64,000 nucleotides of DNA from Bacteroidota bacterium (GTDB lineage Bacteria > Bacteroidota > Bacteroidia > AKYH767-A > 2013-40CM-41-45): positions 1 through 64,000 of the forward strand of contig JADKIH010000006.1 of assembly GCA_016721305.1 (NCBI GenBank). The letters are read 5' to 3'. Position 1 is the stretch's first letter. Every line of letters starts with the position of its first letter. Shown here piece by piece: positions 49,583 to 57,904 of the stretch. The position numbers were made by a program, and so were the translations under genes. The notes beneath the pieces were generated by a model. It worked only from the letters and a program-made list of their open reading frames with translations, did no database searches and was not told the DNA's origin.

Positions 49583-50134
49583 TTAATTTCCGGTGATGAA
49601 ATTCTCGATTTTTTTAACGGCATGGTGGTAGGAGGCTTTCAACCCGCCAACCGACACGTTTAAAATTTCAGATATTTCCTCGTATTTGAGTCCGTCGAAG
49701 TACTTCATGTTGAATACCAGTCGCTGCTGAGGTGGCAACCTTAAGACGGCTTGCTGTAACTTAAGCTGAATTTTGTCGCCGGTAAATAGGGGATCGGTAA
49801 TCAGTTTATCGGCCAGCTCATTCTCGACATCATCAAAAGAGATGGTAAAGCGTTTCTTTTTTGAATTTAGAAAGGTGATGGATTCGTTGGTGGCTATGCG
49901 GTAGAGCCACGTGTACAATTGTGAATCGCTGCGGAAATTGTCGAGGGCTTTCCAGACTTTGATAAAAACATTTTGCATGATGTCGTTAGCATCATCGTGG
50001 TCGACGACCATTCTCCGTACATGCCAATAAAGTCGCTGCTGGTATTTCCTGACAAGAAGATTAAACGCATAATGGCGAGTATCTTCCTGTCGGAATTTTT
50101 CGAGTAATTCGTTATCGCTGAATTCTTCAGTCAT
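49583..50134 (-). CDS. ECF RNA polymerase sigma factor
   Basis: A 183-residue sigma-70 family factor. Region 2 shows YQQRLYWHVRRMV, DANDIMQNVFIKVWKAL and TWLYRIATNESITFLN; region 4 shows LPPQQRLVFNMKYFDGLKYEEISEIL and a helix-turn-helix GGLKASYHHAVKKI. It is the first gene of a three-gene operon with the membrane protein and the Spy-like protein, a layout that suggests an envelope-stress response with self-regulation. Target promoter not identifiable here. Confidence 0.93.
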   Translation of the reverse strand: MTEEFSDNELLEKFRQEDTRHYAFNLLVRKYQQRLYWHVRRMVVDHDDANDIMQNVFIKVWKALDNFRSDSQLYTWLYRIATNESITFLNSKKKRFTISFDDVENELADKLITDPLFTGDKIQLKLQQAVLRLPPQQRLVFNMKYFDGLKYEEISEILNVSVGGLKASYHHAVKKIENFITGN

Positions 50135-50251
50135 AGGTACGATTTATACCATTCCTGTTCTTTCTGAATGAAAGAATGGTATTACTGTCCGGCGGAAAAT
50201 TTGCCAATTCTATTTTGATCCCAAAATGAAAAGGCCTTTCCCGAAAACACA

Positions 50252-51226
50252 CTATGAATGAGAAAGCTCTTGCTTTTTGCGGCTCATGACTTTTTCTACT
50301 GCTGCCACGATATTTTCCGCTTCGAGACCATACTTTTTCATCAATTGCTCCGGTGTTCCACTTTCACCAAAAACATCTTTTACACCAATGAATTCCTGTG
50401 GTGCAGGATAATGCTGAGAAAGTACATGAGCAATTGCGTCGCCAAGTCCGCCGTGGATTTGATGTTCTTCTGCGGTAACGACGCATTGTGTTTTCCGAAC
50501 GCTCTTTAGGACGGCTTCTACATCCAAAGGTTTAATCGTATGAATATTGATAATGTCGGCTTCAATGCCTTTAGATGCTAGGATTTCTCCTGCTTCGATT
50601 GCTTTCCATAGTAAATGGCCTGTGGCGAAAATACTCACATCAGCTCCGTCATTAAAAGAAATGGCCTTTCCGATTTCAAACTTCTGATCGGCAGGAGTAA
50701 ATACCGGAACAACCGGACGACCGAAACGAAGGTAGACGGGACCATCATATTCGGCAATGGCCAGAGTAGCAGCTTTTGTTTGATTATAGTCGGCAGGATT
50801 GATAACAACCATTCCGGGAAGCATGCGCATCATACCGATGTCTTCCAGGATCTGATGCGTTGCACCATCTTCACCGAGCGTGATTCCCGCATGAGATGCG
50901 CAGATCTTTACATTCTTTCCCGAATAAACAATACTCTGACGAATCTGATCGTACACGCGACCGGTAGAAAAATTGGCAAAGGTTCCCGTGAACGGAATTT
51001 TTCCGCCGATGGTTAATCCTGCAGCAATACCCATCATATTCGCTTCAGCAATTCCGATCTGAAAGAAGCGATTCGGAAATTCCTTTTCGAAGGCATCCAT
51101 TTTCAGTGATCCGGTAAGATCGGCGCAGAGAGCAACGACTTCAGGATTCTTTTTTCCGGCTTCAAGTAATCCGGCGCCAAAGCCTGAACGAGTGTCTTTT
51201 TTTTCGGTGTAAGGATATTTTTTCAT
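50252..51226 (-). CDS. Transketolase, C-terminal subunit
   Basis: 324 residues with the pyrimidine-binding domain of transketolase (RSGFGAGLLEAGKKNPEVVALCADLTGS; the catalytic Glu in GIAEANMMGIAAG) and the C-terminal domain (VFATGHLLWKAIEAGEIL, AEEHQIHGGLGDAIA). It pairs with the separate N-terminal subunit at 52678-53523; together they transfer two-carbon units in the pentose phosphate pathway. Split transketolases are known in many bacteria and archaea. Here a VWA-domain gene lies between the halves, 23 bases upstream of this one. Confidence 0.93.
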   Translation of the reverse strand: MKKYPYTEKKDTRSGFGAGLLEAGKKNPEVVALCADLTGSLKMDAFEKEFPNRFFQIGIAEANMMGIAAGLTIGGKIPFTGTFANFSTGRVYDQIRQSIVYSGKNVKICASHAGITLGEDGATHQILEDIGMMRMLPGMVVINPADYNQTKAATLAIAEYDGPVYLRFGRPVVPVFTPADQKFEIGKAISFNDGADVSIFATGHLLWKAIEAGEILASKGIEADIINIHTIKPLDVEAVLKSVRKTQCVVTAEEHQIHGGLGDAIAHVLSQHYPAPQEFIGVKDVFGESGTPEQLMKKYGLEAENIVAAVEKVMSRKKQELSHS

Positions 51227-51249
51227 GTGCTGTTTTTTTCGAGAGGAAC

Positions 51250-52632
51250 TTAATTGAGTACTACTATGCTTGATTCGCCTGAAACAACGGAGAATTCTTT
51301 TTCAATGGTATAAATGCTTTCGCGTGAATTTTTCGGGCGGAAAACAACTTTGTATTTACCGGGTTGGAGGATGACGGTTTCTTTCGCACTGTTCTCATTC
51401 AAATTGTAAACCCAACGTAATCCGTTTCTGTCGTATCCGTAGATACTACCAAACCCAAGATTATTCGTAATTAATGTGACAATGCCCGGATGCGGAATGC
51501 TTACCGTAGTTGACTTGCTTTGTGCTACATCAACATTTTCAAGATTGATACGAGGAAGAGTGAGAATTTCTAAATCATACTTGCCGACAATGTATTTTTC
51601 TTCTTCGCCAACTTCCTGAACGTTTAGTGTGGCTGACTGATTTTGTTGTCGAACCAGCACGTTTACTTTTTTGTATTCGGCCGGGCCGTCGAATTTCACT
51701 TGAAGTTGTCCCTGTGGTGCATCAATTCCGACAGTTGTATGTTTTCCCGGAGTGAGAATAATGGAATCTTTGAATACTTCAGGAATTGTGTGAACGACGA
51801 TTTTGTAAATAGGTAGAGGGTCGATTACTAATGTATCAGGATTTCCTTTTGAGTTTATCGTATGAATGTAATTGTATTTGTCTTCACCCGTGAAACGATC
51901 GTAGAACGTCATGTTTACGTTCGTTTCTGTTGGGTTGTTATTTACATCAAGTAAATTCACCTGAAGTGTCGTATTATTTAAAGCTTGCGAGATAACAATA
52001 TTCAAGGCATCTCTGAACATTGTTTCATTGGTCGCATCGAAATATCTTCCGACACATTCAAATGTTTTTTTAAGACTCTCATCAAGTCCGAGACCGATGA
52101 CAAATGGTTTTAGAAAAATACCTTTTCTCTGTAATGCCTGAGAGATGGCGCATGGATCTCCGCCGCATTCTTCAATTCCGTCGGTTATGAGAATGATGAT
52201 ATTCCTTGATTTGCTTTGCGGGAAATCGTTGCCGCACAATTCAAGCGAGCGAGCAATCGGCGTCGTTCCCCGTGGAACAATCTTTTGAAGTACGTCGAGG
52301 ATATGAGGAATATTTCCTTTGGAAAATGGAACTTCTAATTTGCTGTCGTCACAATCCTGAGGCGGAAACGGTTTCTGATGTCCGTAAACTCGTAGTGCCA
52401 GTTCGATATTGCGGACAAAGCGAAGACTGTCCATCAACTGCGACATCAGTTTTTTTGCAATCTCAATCTTCGAACCGGTCAGCCATTTGCCATACATGCT
52501 TTGCGAAGCATCAAACAGAAATTCGATTCTCGTTAATTCAGGAGATTCGTTTTTTGTTTTTTGGGCACGGGCAGAAAATGCAGTGCAGAAGACTGCAAGT
52601 AGGAGAAGGTATTTGATTTGATTTTTAATAAT
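51250..52632 (-). CDS. Secreted von Willebrand factor A domain protein within the transketolase operon
   Basis: About 460 residues. The frame is open upstream of the first ATG (52497) and encodes a clear signal peptide (IKYLLLLAVFCTAFSARAQ), then the MIDAS motif FLFDASQSM (DxSxS), so the true start is near 52632. Only ATT codons stand there, so a rare start or a base error is needed. The VWA domain (to about residue 210) also has RGTTPIARSL and IILITDGIEECGG. The rest is beta-rich, with several SIxxPHPG or PGKYKV strands like CNA-B/carboxypeptidase-type modules. Binding partner unknown. Confidence 0.78.
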   Translation of the reverse strand: MIKNQIKYLLLLAVFCTAFSARAQKTKNESPELTRIEFLFDASQSMYGKWLTGSKIEIAKKLMSQLMDSLRFVRNIELALRVYGHQKPFPPQDCDDSKLEVPFSKGNIPHILDVLQKIVPRGTTPIARSLELCGNDFPQSKSRNIIILITDGIEECGGDPCAISQALQRKGIFLKPFVIGLGLDESLKKTFECVGRYFDATNETMFRDALNIVISQALNNTTLQVNLLDVNNNPTETNVNMTFYDRFTGEDKYNYIHTINSKGNPDTLVIDPLPIYKIVVHTIPEVFKDSIILTPGKHTTVGIDAPQGQLQVKFDGPAEYKKVNVLVRQQNQSATLNVQEVGEEEKYIVGKYDLEILTLPRINLENVDVAQSKSTTVSIPHPGIVTLITNNLGFGSIYGYDRNGLRWVYNLNENSAKETVILQPGKYKVVFRPKNSRESIYTIEKEFSVVSGESSIVVLN

Positions 52633-52677
52633 GAAGAGATTTAATTGATTGGCTTTTTCCGAAACGCTAAAGTTGTT

Positions 52678-53523
52678 TTAAAAATCGCCAAGAGTTTCTT
52701 CTAATTGAGCAAGAGCCTTTTGTGTTTGTTCCGCATTCGGAGCAACACCATGCCATTTGTGAGATCCCATCATGAAGTCGACACCTTGTCCCATCTCAGT
52801 TTTCATCAGAATGGCAACCGGTTTTCCTTTTCCGGTCTCGGCTTTTGCTTTTTCGAGGCCGGCTACTGTCTCAGCCATATTGTTTCCGTTCATGTTGATC
52901 ACCGTCCATCCGAAGCTTTCGAATTTCGGACGAAGATCTCCGTAAGGGAGAACATGTTCGATAGAACCGTCAATCTGTTGGTGATTCACATCTACTGTCG
53001 CAATTACATTGTCGACCTTTTTTGCACCGGCATACATGATGGCTTCCCAAACTTGACCTTCTTCCATTTCTCCGTCACCACACAGGCAATAAACCAATTG
53101 TTTGTCGCCGTCTAATTTCTTCGCCAATGCTGCACCGATCGCAACACTAAGTCCTTGTCCAAGCGAACCGCTGGCTACACGAATTCCCGGCAAGCCTTCA
53201 TGCGTTGTAGGGTGGCCTTGTAAGCGAGTATCTATCTTACGAAACGTAGAGAGCTCCGAAACATTGAAATAGCCTGCACGAGCCAGAACGCTGTAAAATA
53301 ACGGCGAAATGTGGCCATTACTGAGGAAAAACAGGTCTTCCTGCTTTCCATCCATCGAAAATGAAGCAGAATTGTACTTCATCTGGTGGAAGTAGAGGGC
53401 AACCAGAAAATCAGCACAACCCAATGAGCCACCCGGGTGACCCGAATTGGCTAAATGGACCTGACGGACAATATCACTGCGTACCTGGGAAGCTATTTTT
53501 TCCAGTTCATTGATTGTTTTCAT
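52678..53523 (-). CDS. Transketolase, N-terminal subunit
   Basis: 281 residues with the thiamine-diphosphate binding domain: IVRQVHLANSGHPGGSLGCADFL (conserved His), SNGHISPLFY, GSLGQGLSVAIG, and the cofactor motif GDGEMEEGQVWEA with the late Asn in DVNHQQIDG. Partner of the C-terminal subunit. It is the first gene of the tktN-VWA-tktC unit (gaps about 45 and 23 bases). Confidence 0.94.
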   Translation of the reverse strand: MKTINELEKIASQVRSDIVRQVHLANSGHPGGSLGCADFLVALYFHQMKYNSASFSMDGKQEDLFFLSNGHISPLFYSVLARAGYFNVSELSTFRKIDTRLQGHPTTHEGLPGIRVASGSLGQGLSVAIGAALAKKLDGDKQLVYCLCGDGEMEEGQVWEAIMYAGAKKVDNVIATVDVNHQQIDGSIEHVLPYGDLRPKFESFGWTVINMNGNNMAETVAGLEKAKAETGKGKPVAILMKTEMGQGVDFMMGSHKWHGVAPNAEQTQKALAQLEETLGDF

Positions 53524-53624
53524 AGAAAAGAGGGTTTTTTGGAGATGGGGTAAATGTACTTGTTAGGCCCGTTCAAAGAGAGGTTCGGAGGGGGCTTTTT
53601 TTCATTAAATATTAACAGTTGCGG

Positions 53625-53784
53625 GCTTCGACAAGCTCAGTTGACGGGTTGCGGGTTGCGGGTTGCGAGAGGATCGCGATAACACTAATCGGATGTTCTC
53701 GTCACCGCAACTCGTAACTCGTAACTCGCAACTCGTAACTCGTAACTCGCAACCCGCAACTCGTCACCGCAACCCGCAACTCGT
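53625..53784. repeat. REP-like motif and heptamer arrays (GCGGGTT / CGCAACT)
   Basis: 53625-53640 is GCTTCGACAAGCTCAG, one base different from 16268-16283. It is followed by GCGGGTT heptamers (53645-53668) and, after a 40-base spacer, ten or more inverse CGCAACT/CGTAACT heptamers (53707-53781) that reach the stop codon of the S4-domain gene. No gene is seen from 53524 to 53784. Confidence 0.78.
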
Positions 53785-54176
53785 CTACTCCAGATCATCC
53801 ATAAAATCATCCAACGCCCTTCGTTCGAACTTGGTTGGACGGCCGCTTCCGGGGAGGCGGTAGATGGCGGCTTTGGCGATGCGTGCTTTGTATGCTTCGA
53901 TGTCGGCATCGGGAGTGAGGTCCTGGCAAAAATCGGGAACCATTTTAGCTCCCATACGGTTTGGTGTTACAGCAAGTACTTTCAGAATACAAACCAGACC
54001 TGTTCTTTTACCCACACAATATCGCCGACGCGGATATGTCGTGAAGCTTTGGCAGGTTGTTCATTGATGAAAATTTTTCCCTGATCACATGCCGTTGTTG
54101 CCTGCGATCGGGTTTTAAATTGCCGAACAGCCCAGAGCCATTTATCAATTCTTACTTCAACGTCTTTCTCCATCAC
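53785..54176 (-). CDS. S4-domain RNA-binding protein, Hsp15-like (frameshifted)
   Basis: About 130 residues. The N-terminal S4 domain is clear (RIDKWLWAVRQFKTRSQATTACDQGKIFINEQPAKASRHIRVGDIV). This is the Hsp15 (HslR) pattern; Hsp15 binds stalled 50S subunits carrying nascent chains. One A is missing in an AAAA run near 54005; adding it joins DIVWVK to RTGLVCILKVLAVTPNR and a basic C-terminal tail ending DFMDDLE. The start is GTG 54176 or ATG 54173, directly after the AI-2E permease stop, so the two are probably cotranscribed. Confidence 0.85.
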
Positions 54177-55184
54177 TTATAAAAATTCTTCTTTCAAAAT
54201 TCGTAAGAGTAAAATTAAATAGGAAATAAGCAACGGCCCAAATATTAATCCTGGAATACCAAACAATTGCAATCCGACAATAACTCCGACTACAGTAATT
54301 AGCGGATGAACGTCGGCAAACTTTTTTTGAAATACCAGACGGAAAACATTATCGACAACGCCGATCACCAATAAGCCGTAAAGAATGATGGCTATTCCTT
54401 GCCAGGTGTATCCTTCGGAAAGCTGATAAACACCGGCAGGAACCCAAATGAATGCCGTTCCGATAGCAGGTAGTAGCGAGAAGACACCGGTAATTACTCC
54501 CCAAAATAATGGCTCAGGAACTCCAAAGATCCAATAGCCGAGCGCAGCAAATAAACCCTGACAAATAGCCAACAATGGAATAGCTATGGCATTGCTTTTT
54601 GTCTGATCGATAAGCTCTGTCGCAAACTCATCCATCTTCTCTTCCGAAAAAGGAATCACACGCACTAAATACTTTTCAATTTTTCCGGTGTTTACCAGAA
54701 GATAATAGAGGAAAACGTATAGAAGAGCGATGTCGGTTAAGATCACCAACGACTGTCCTACGAAACCGGTTATGTACTCTGCTGCCGACGCCTGAAGTTT
54801 CATTAAATTTTCAGGAGTGAATACGTGTACGCCAATTGCTGAGTGTAGTTTTTCATCGGCTTTTACGATCGTATTCATCGTTAATGAGCCGCTGGAAAAG
54901 AGTAATTGTATACGTGGAATAATCATCATTGCCATAAAATACATGGGAATGAGCACGACAACAAAAGTGAGGAGCATTAATAGTGAAGCCGAAAGAGATG
55001 CACTTTTTTTCTTGACGAGTGTAAGGTGACGCATCCACGGTCTTAGCAGGATGTACAAAATGACGGCTCCTAAAAATCCATCGAGAAAAATTTGCAGAGT
55101 TGTGAACAAGAGAACAACGCAAATCAGTACACAGACAATGACAAATCTTCTGGCGAATTTTTTATTATATTCTTCTGAGTTCAA
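54177..55184 (-). CDS. AI-2E family transporter (PerM-like permease)
   Basis: A 335-residue inner-membrane protein with about seven or eight helices, in the AI-2E/PerM family. Family marks are the PWMRHLTL/KKKSASLSASL loop, the SLLPAIGTAFIWVPAGVYQL segment and the C-terminal DNVFRLVFQKKFADVHPLITVVGVIVGLQLFGIPGLIFGPLL. Some members export quorum signals or ions; the substrate here is unknown. Intact. A PKD or gating domain is not seen. Confidence 0.9.
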   Translation of the reverse strand: MNSEEYNKKFARRFVIVCVLICVVLLFTTLQIFLDGFLGAVILYILLRPWMRHLTLVKKKSASLSASLLMLLTFVVVLIPMYFMAMMIIPRIQLLFSSGSLTMNTIVKADEKLHSAIGVHVFTPENLMKLQASAAEYITGFVGQSLVILTDIALLYVFLYYLLVNTGKIEKYLVRVIPFSEEKMDEFATELIDQTKSNAIAIPLLAICQGLFAALGYWIFGVPEPLFWGVITGVFSLLPAIGTAFIWVPAGVYQLSEGYTWQGIAIILYGLLVIGVVDNVFRLVFQKKFADVHPLITVVGVIVGLQLFGIPGLIFGPLLISYLILLLRILKEEFL

Positions 55185-55236
55185 AGGAGTAGGTTTTTAA
55201 CTTGAAAATTATTAGGTCAATTAAACACGAAATCAA

Positions 55237-56784
55237 TCAGCGGATAACTTCCTCTTTGCTTATGGGACGGAGTTTGCCTAGCCATTTGAATCCTTTCAGA
55301 CGAAGTTCTTTCGCGGAAAGTTCATGAATAGGGTATAGGGTACCATCCGGATCGTTTAAAAGGGAAATTCCTTTTACGGCATTGTCTTCTACATAAATAA
55401 TTAAATCGGAGCAATCGGCGCGGTTCACGGCGAAGTTCTTTTCTGTCTTGTCTTTGGCGTAGTAAATTGTTTGCCCATTACCATTGACATCGATTCGATA
55501 TAATTTATTATTGCTCAGAAAACCTGTCATGTCTTTTCCTCTGACTTGATTAAATCGGGCTGTGTCGGAATTTTCCGTTTCAATACTATCGGCCTGTGAA
55601 GTGATAAATGAATTGGAGTGAAGATATATTTTTTGAATTCCGGAATTCGCAGTTTGCATAATCATGCTATCGGCCGTAAGTTGATTAAGTCCTGACCACA
55701 AAATCGGATTTCGATAAAGCGTAATTGTGGAATCGGATGATTTATATACGAGCGAATCACAACTACCCTGCAAGTCCTTTTTAAAGAGGACAACATGATG
55801 GAAGGCAAAGAGGTCTTTCTGTTTTTTGGCGCTGCTATCGGTTTGTGGACTGCCGATGGCTAGCAAAGTATCTCCATGCATGAAGAGTGAATCGCCATCC
55901 ATTTCCTGAATCATAAGTGCATGGCCAGTGACCCACGAGGAGTCATTCATATCGTGACGCTCACCATAATCACCTTGAATGGTAATTTTATTTGTTGTGT
56001 CAATAATAGCAACGTTGCCAAAAACTTTTCCAATTCCTTTCAGACGATCATAGAAAACCGAATCACCTTTCAATAATTGATCTTTGGTTTGCAGATAAGA
56101 GTTTTGTTTGAAATTGGATTTTTGAGTCTGTGTATTGTACCAACCGCTTTCGCAATAAATTAAATTTTCGGCAGAGCGAATATAAGTGGGTCCGAGAAAG
56201 AATGCAGTTTTATTGGTGGTGTTGTATCTCAAAGTATCGCCATTCATGGTGTACTTCGGATTCGTAAGTATCACATTCTTTCGAAAAAATAAGTCGTGAG
56301 TGTTACTGTAGAAGTAACCGAGGTGACTGGTAAGAACATTTTCGCCATCAACAATGTGTGCGCTGTCGGTATAGAACGCGATATCTTTTCCCATATCGTA
56401 GTCCAATCTGTTGGTGTGCATGACCATTTTGCGGTCGGTTAGAACAACATTTTCATATACCTGGGCAAGTCGGGAATTTCCATCGTAATGCAATAGATTC
56501 CCTGTCATCGTTAAAGTATCTCCCTGCGTAATTCTGATATTATTGAAAGCTTCGAGTCGATTGTCATCCCTGAATAGGTAAGCGCTGTCGCAATACATCA
56601 ATGCATTTTGATGTTTGAAAGCGACATGTCCGATTAATCGTGTAGCCTTTGCATTGACAGATTGATCGAAATCGCTCATGTCGGCATTCAAAAGTTCAAT
56701 CCGCTGTGAGTTTTGTGCCGACAAAATTGCAGGAATTGCCACAAAAAGCGCTAAAAGCGAAAGTACAAGGTAAGGCCGTTTCAC
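55237..56784 (-). CDS. OstA-like (LptA/LptD N-domain) periplasmic protein
   Basis: 515 residues. A signal peptide (MKRPYLVLSL to ILSAQ) precedes repeated OstA/LptA-type beta units (LIGHVAFKHQNALMYCDSAYLF, GDTLTMTGNLLHYDGNSRLA, DRKMVMHTNRLDYD, GDTLRYNT), which form the beta-jellyroll used by LptA and LptD to carry lipopolysaccharide. There is no C-terminal LptD barrel. A role in LPS transport is likely but inferred from the fold pattern. Intact; upstream is the class A beta-lactamase-like gene. Confidence 0.85.
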   Translation of the reverse strand: MKRPYLVLSLLALFVAIPAILSAQNSQRIELLNADMSDFDQSVNAKATRLIGHVAFKHQNALMYCDSAYLFRDDNRLEAFNNIRITQGDTLTMTGNLLHYDGNSRLAQVYENVVLTDRKMVMHTNRLDYDMGKDIAFYTDSAHIVDGENVLTSHLGYFYSNTHDLFFRKNVILTNPKYTMNGDTLRYNTTNKTAFFLGPTYIRSAENLIYCESGWYNTQTQKSNFKQNSYLQTKDQLLKGDSVFYDRLKGIGKVFGNVAIIDTTNKITIQGDYGERHDMNDSSWVTGHALMIQEMDGDSLFMHGDTLLAIGSPQTDSSAKKQKDLFAFHHVVLFKKDLQGSCDSLVYKSSDSTITLYRNPILWSGLNQLTADSMIMQTANSGIQKIYLHSNSFITSQADSIETENSDTARFNQVRGKDMTGFLSNNKLYRIDVNGNGQTIYYAKDKTEKNFAVNRADCSDLIIYVEDNAVKGISLLNDPDGTLYPIHELSAKELRLKGFKWLGKLRPISKEEVIR

Positions 56785-56820
56785 GGCTGAAAATTAACAA
56801 AAAAGGGGACAAGCCGGAAA

Positions 56821-57812
56821 TTAATGTACTCGCATGAATTCGTAAATCGTTTGGCCTGTAATACTCAGGATTTCTTTCAACTGATCCTGTGAACGGCCAC
56901 GTGTCATGACAGATACCAAATATGGCCGATTTTCGAGGTAAACGATACCGGTTTCGTGCAGTTGTTGGTCTTCGCCATAAAAGCGCTCCCCGAATTTATG
57001 TGCCATGGTCACATTAGCCGGCAAGTGCTTAGCAAGTCCTTCATGAAATTTGCTCTTGCTTAATAAGTCAAGGGCGTATTCCGAATTGGTTTGGTTTAAA
57101 TAGGAAGCATTAAAAAGAATCCTAAACAAACGACTGAACTTTACAGTGGTAATCGGATAATCTTTTTGATCCATTGCCGGAACCGGTAACTGCAAATCTC
57201 TTAGAAGTGAAAAATAGGTTTTGAAATTCGTTTGACTTGCAAGTAAAACCGTTGCATCATTGTCTGAATCAATAATCATTGTTTCCAGTAAATCTCGTAC
57301 CGAGTACGACTGACCCGGTGATAATCGTTTTGTGATGATGGTTTGTTCAGGTAGCTGGGAAAAATGTGTATCGAAGAATAAGCGCTTGTTAAGTATCGAA
57401 GGATCTTTTTCGGAATCTTTCAGATAAGATAATAGAGTCACAACTTTCATCATGCTACCAGGACTGTATTGCTCATCGGGATTAATGGCCATCCATTTTC
57501 CGTAATTCAAATCACGAATGTAAACTGAGGCAGAAACTAATTTGCCTGAAATTTTTTGACTATTGAAATAGTCTTGTAAGCTTGATTTAACCCTCCCAGC
57601 GAAGGATCTTCGTTGGGAACTTCGACCATCATTAATGGACGAATCAATTTGCGGTTTGAGCTCCGAATAAGCTCAATTTGAGCCGTATTGTTTTCTGCAG
57701 TTTTCTCGATTACCTTAACAGGATTCAGAAAAAAATAGGAAATTGCAGTTGCTGAAATGATCACTAAAATGACCAGATAGATAAGGGATATTTTTTTACT
57801 GAGAAATTTCAT
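56821..57812 (-). CDS. Class A beta-lactamase-like serine hydrolase (frameshifted)
   Basis: About 330 residues with an N-terminal membrane anchor or signal (LIYLVILVIISATAISYFFL, 9-28). The penicillin-binding fold is marked by the SxxK motif in SPGSMMKV, SDN in IIDSDNDA and, where KTG is expected, HKFGE. The missing KTG makes beta-lactamase activity uncertain. The frame breaks near 57553 in a six-A run; with one A added, SIVKK joins ISGKLVSASVYIRDLNYGKW, the normal lead-in to the active-site serine. Divergent from priA. Confidence 0.8.
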
Positions 57813-57904
57813 TGCAGGTTGAAGCGGATAAAATTAGAACTTCTTTCTGAGAACAAAATGATTTTTGTCTGTTTTTTATAAAGACTTAACATAGGAGCAA
57901 CAGT

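Noticed and set aside
53707..53781. Possible CRISPR array
   Set aside because: Units are seven bases long and contiguous with no unique spacers; no cas genes in the window.
53663..53909. Open frames on both strands with QLVTRNS-type repeats
   Set aside because: Same artefact of heptamer arrays; part overlaps the S4-domain gene in another frame.
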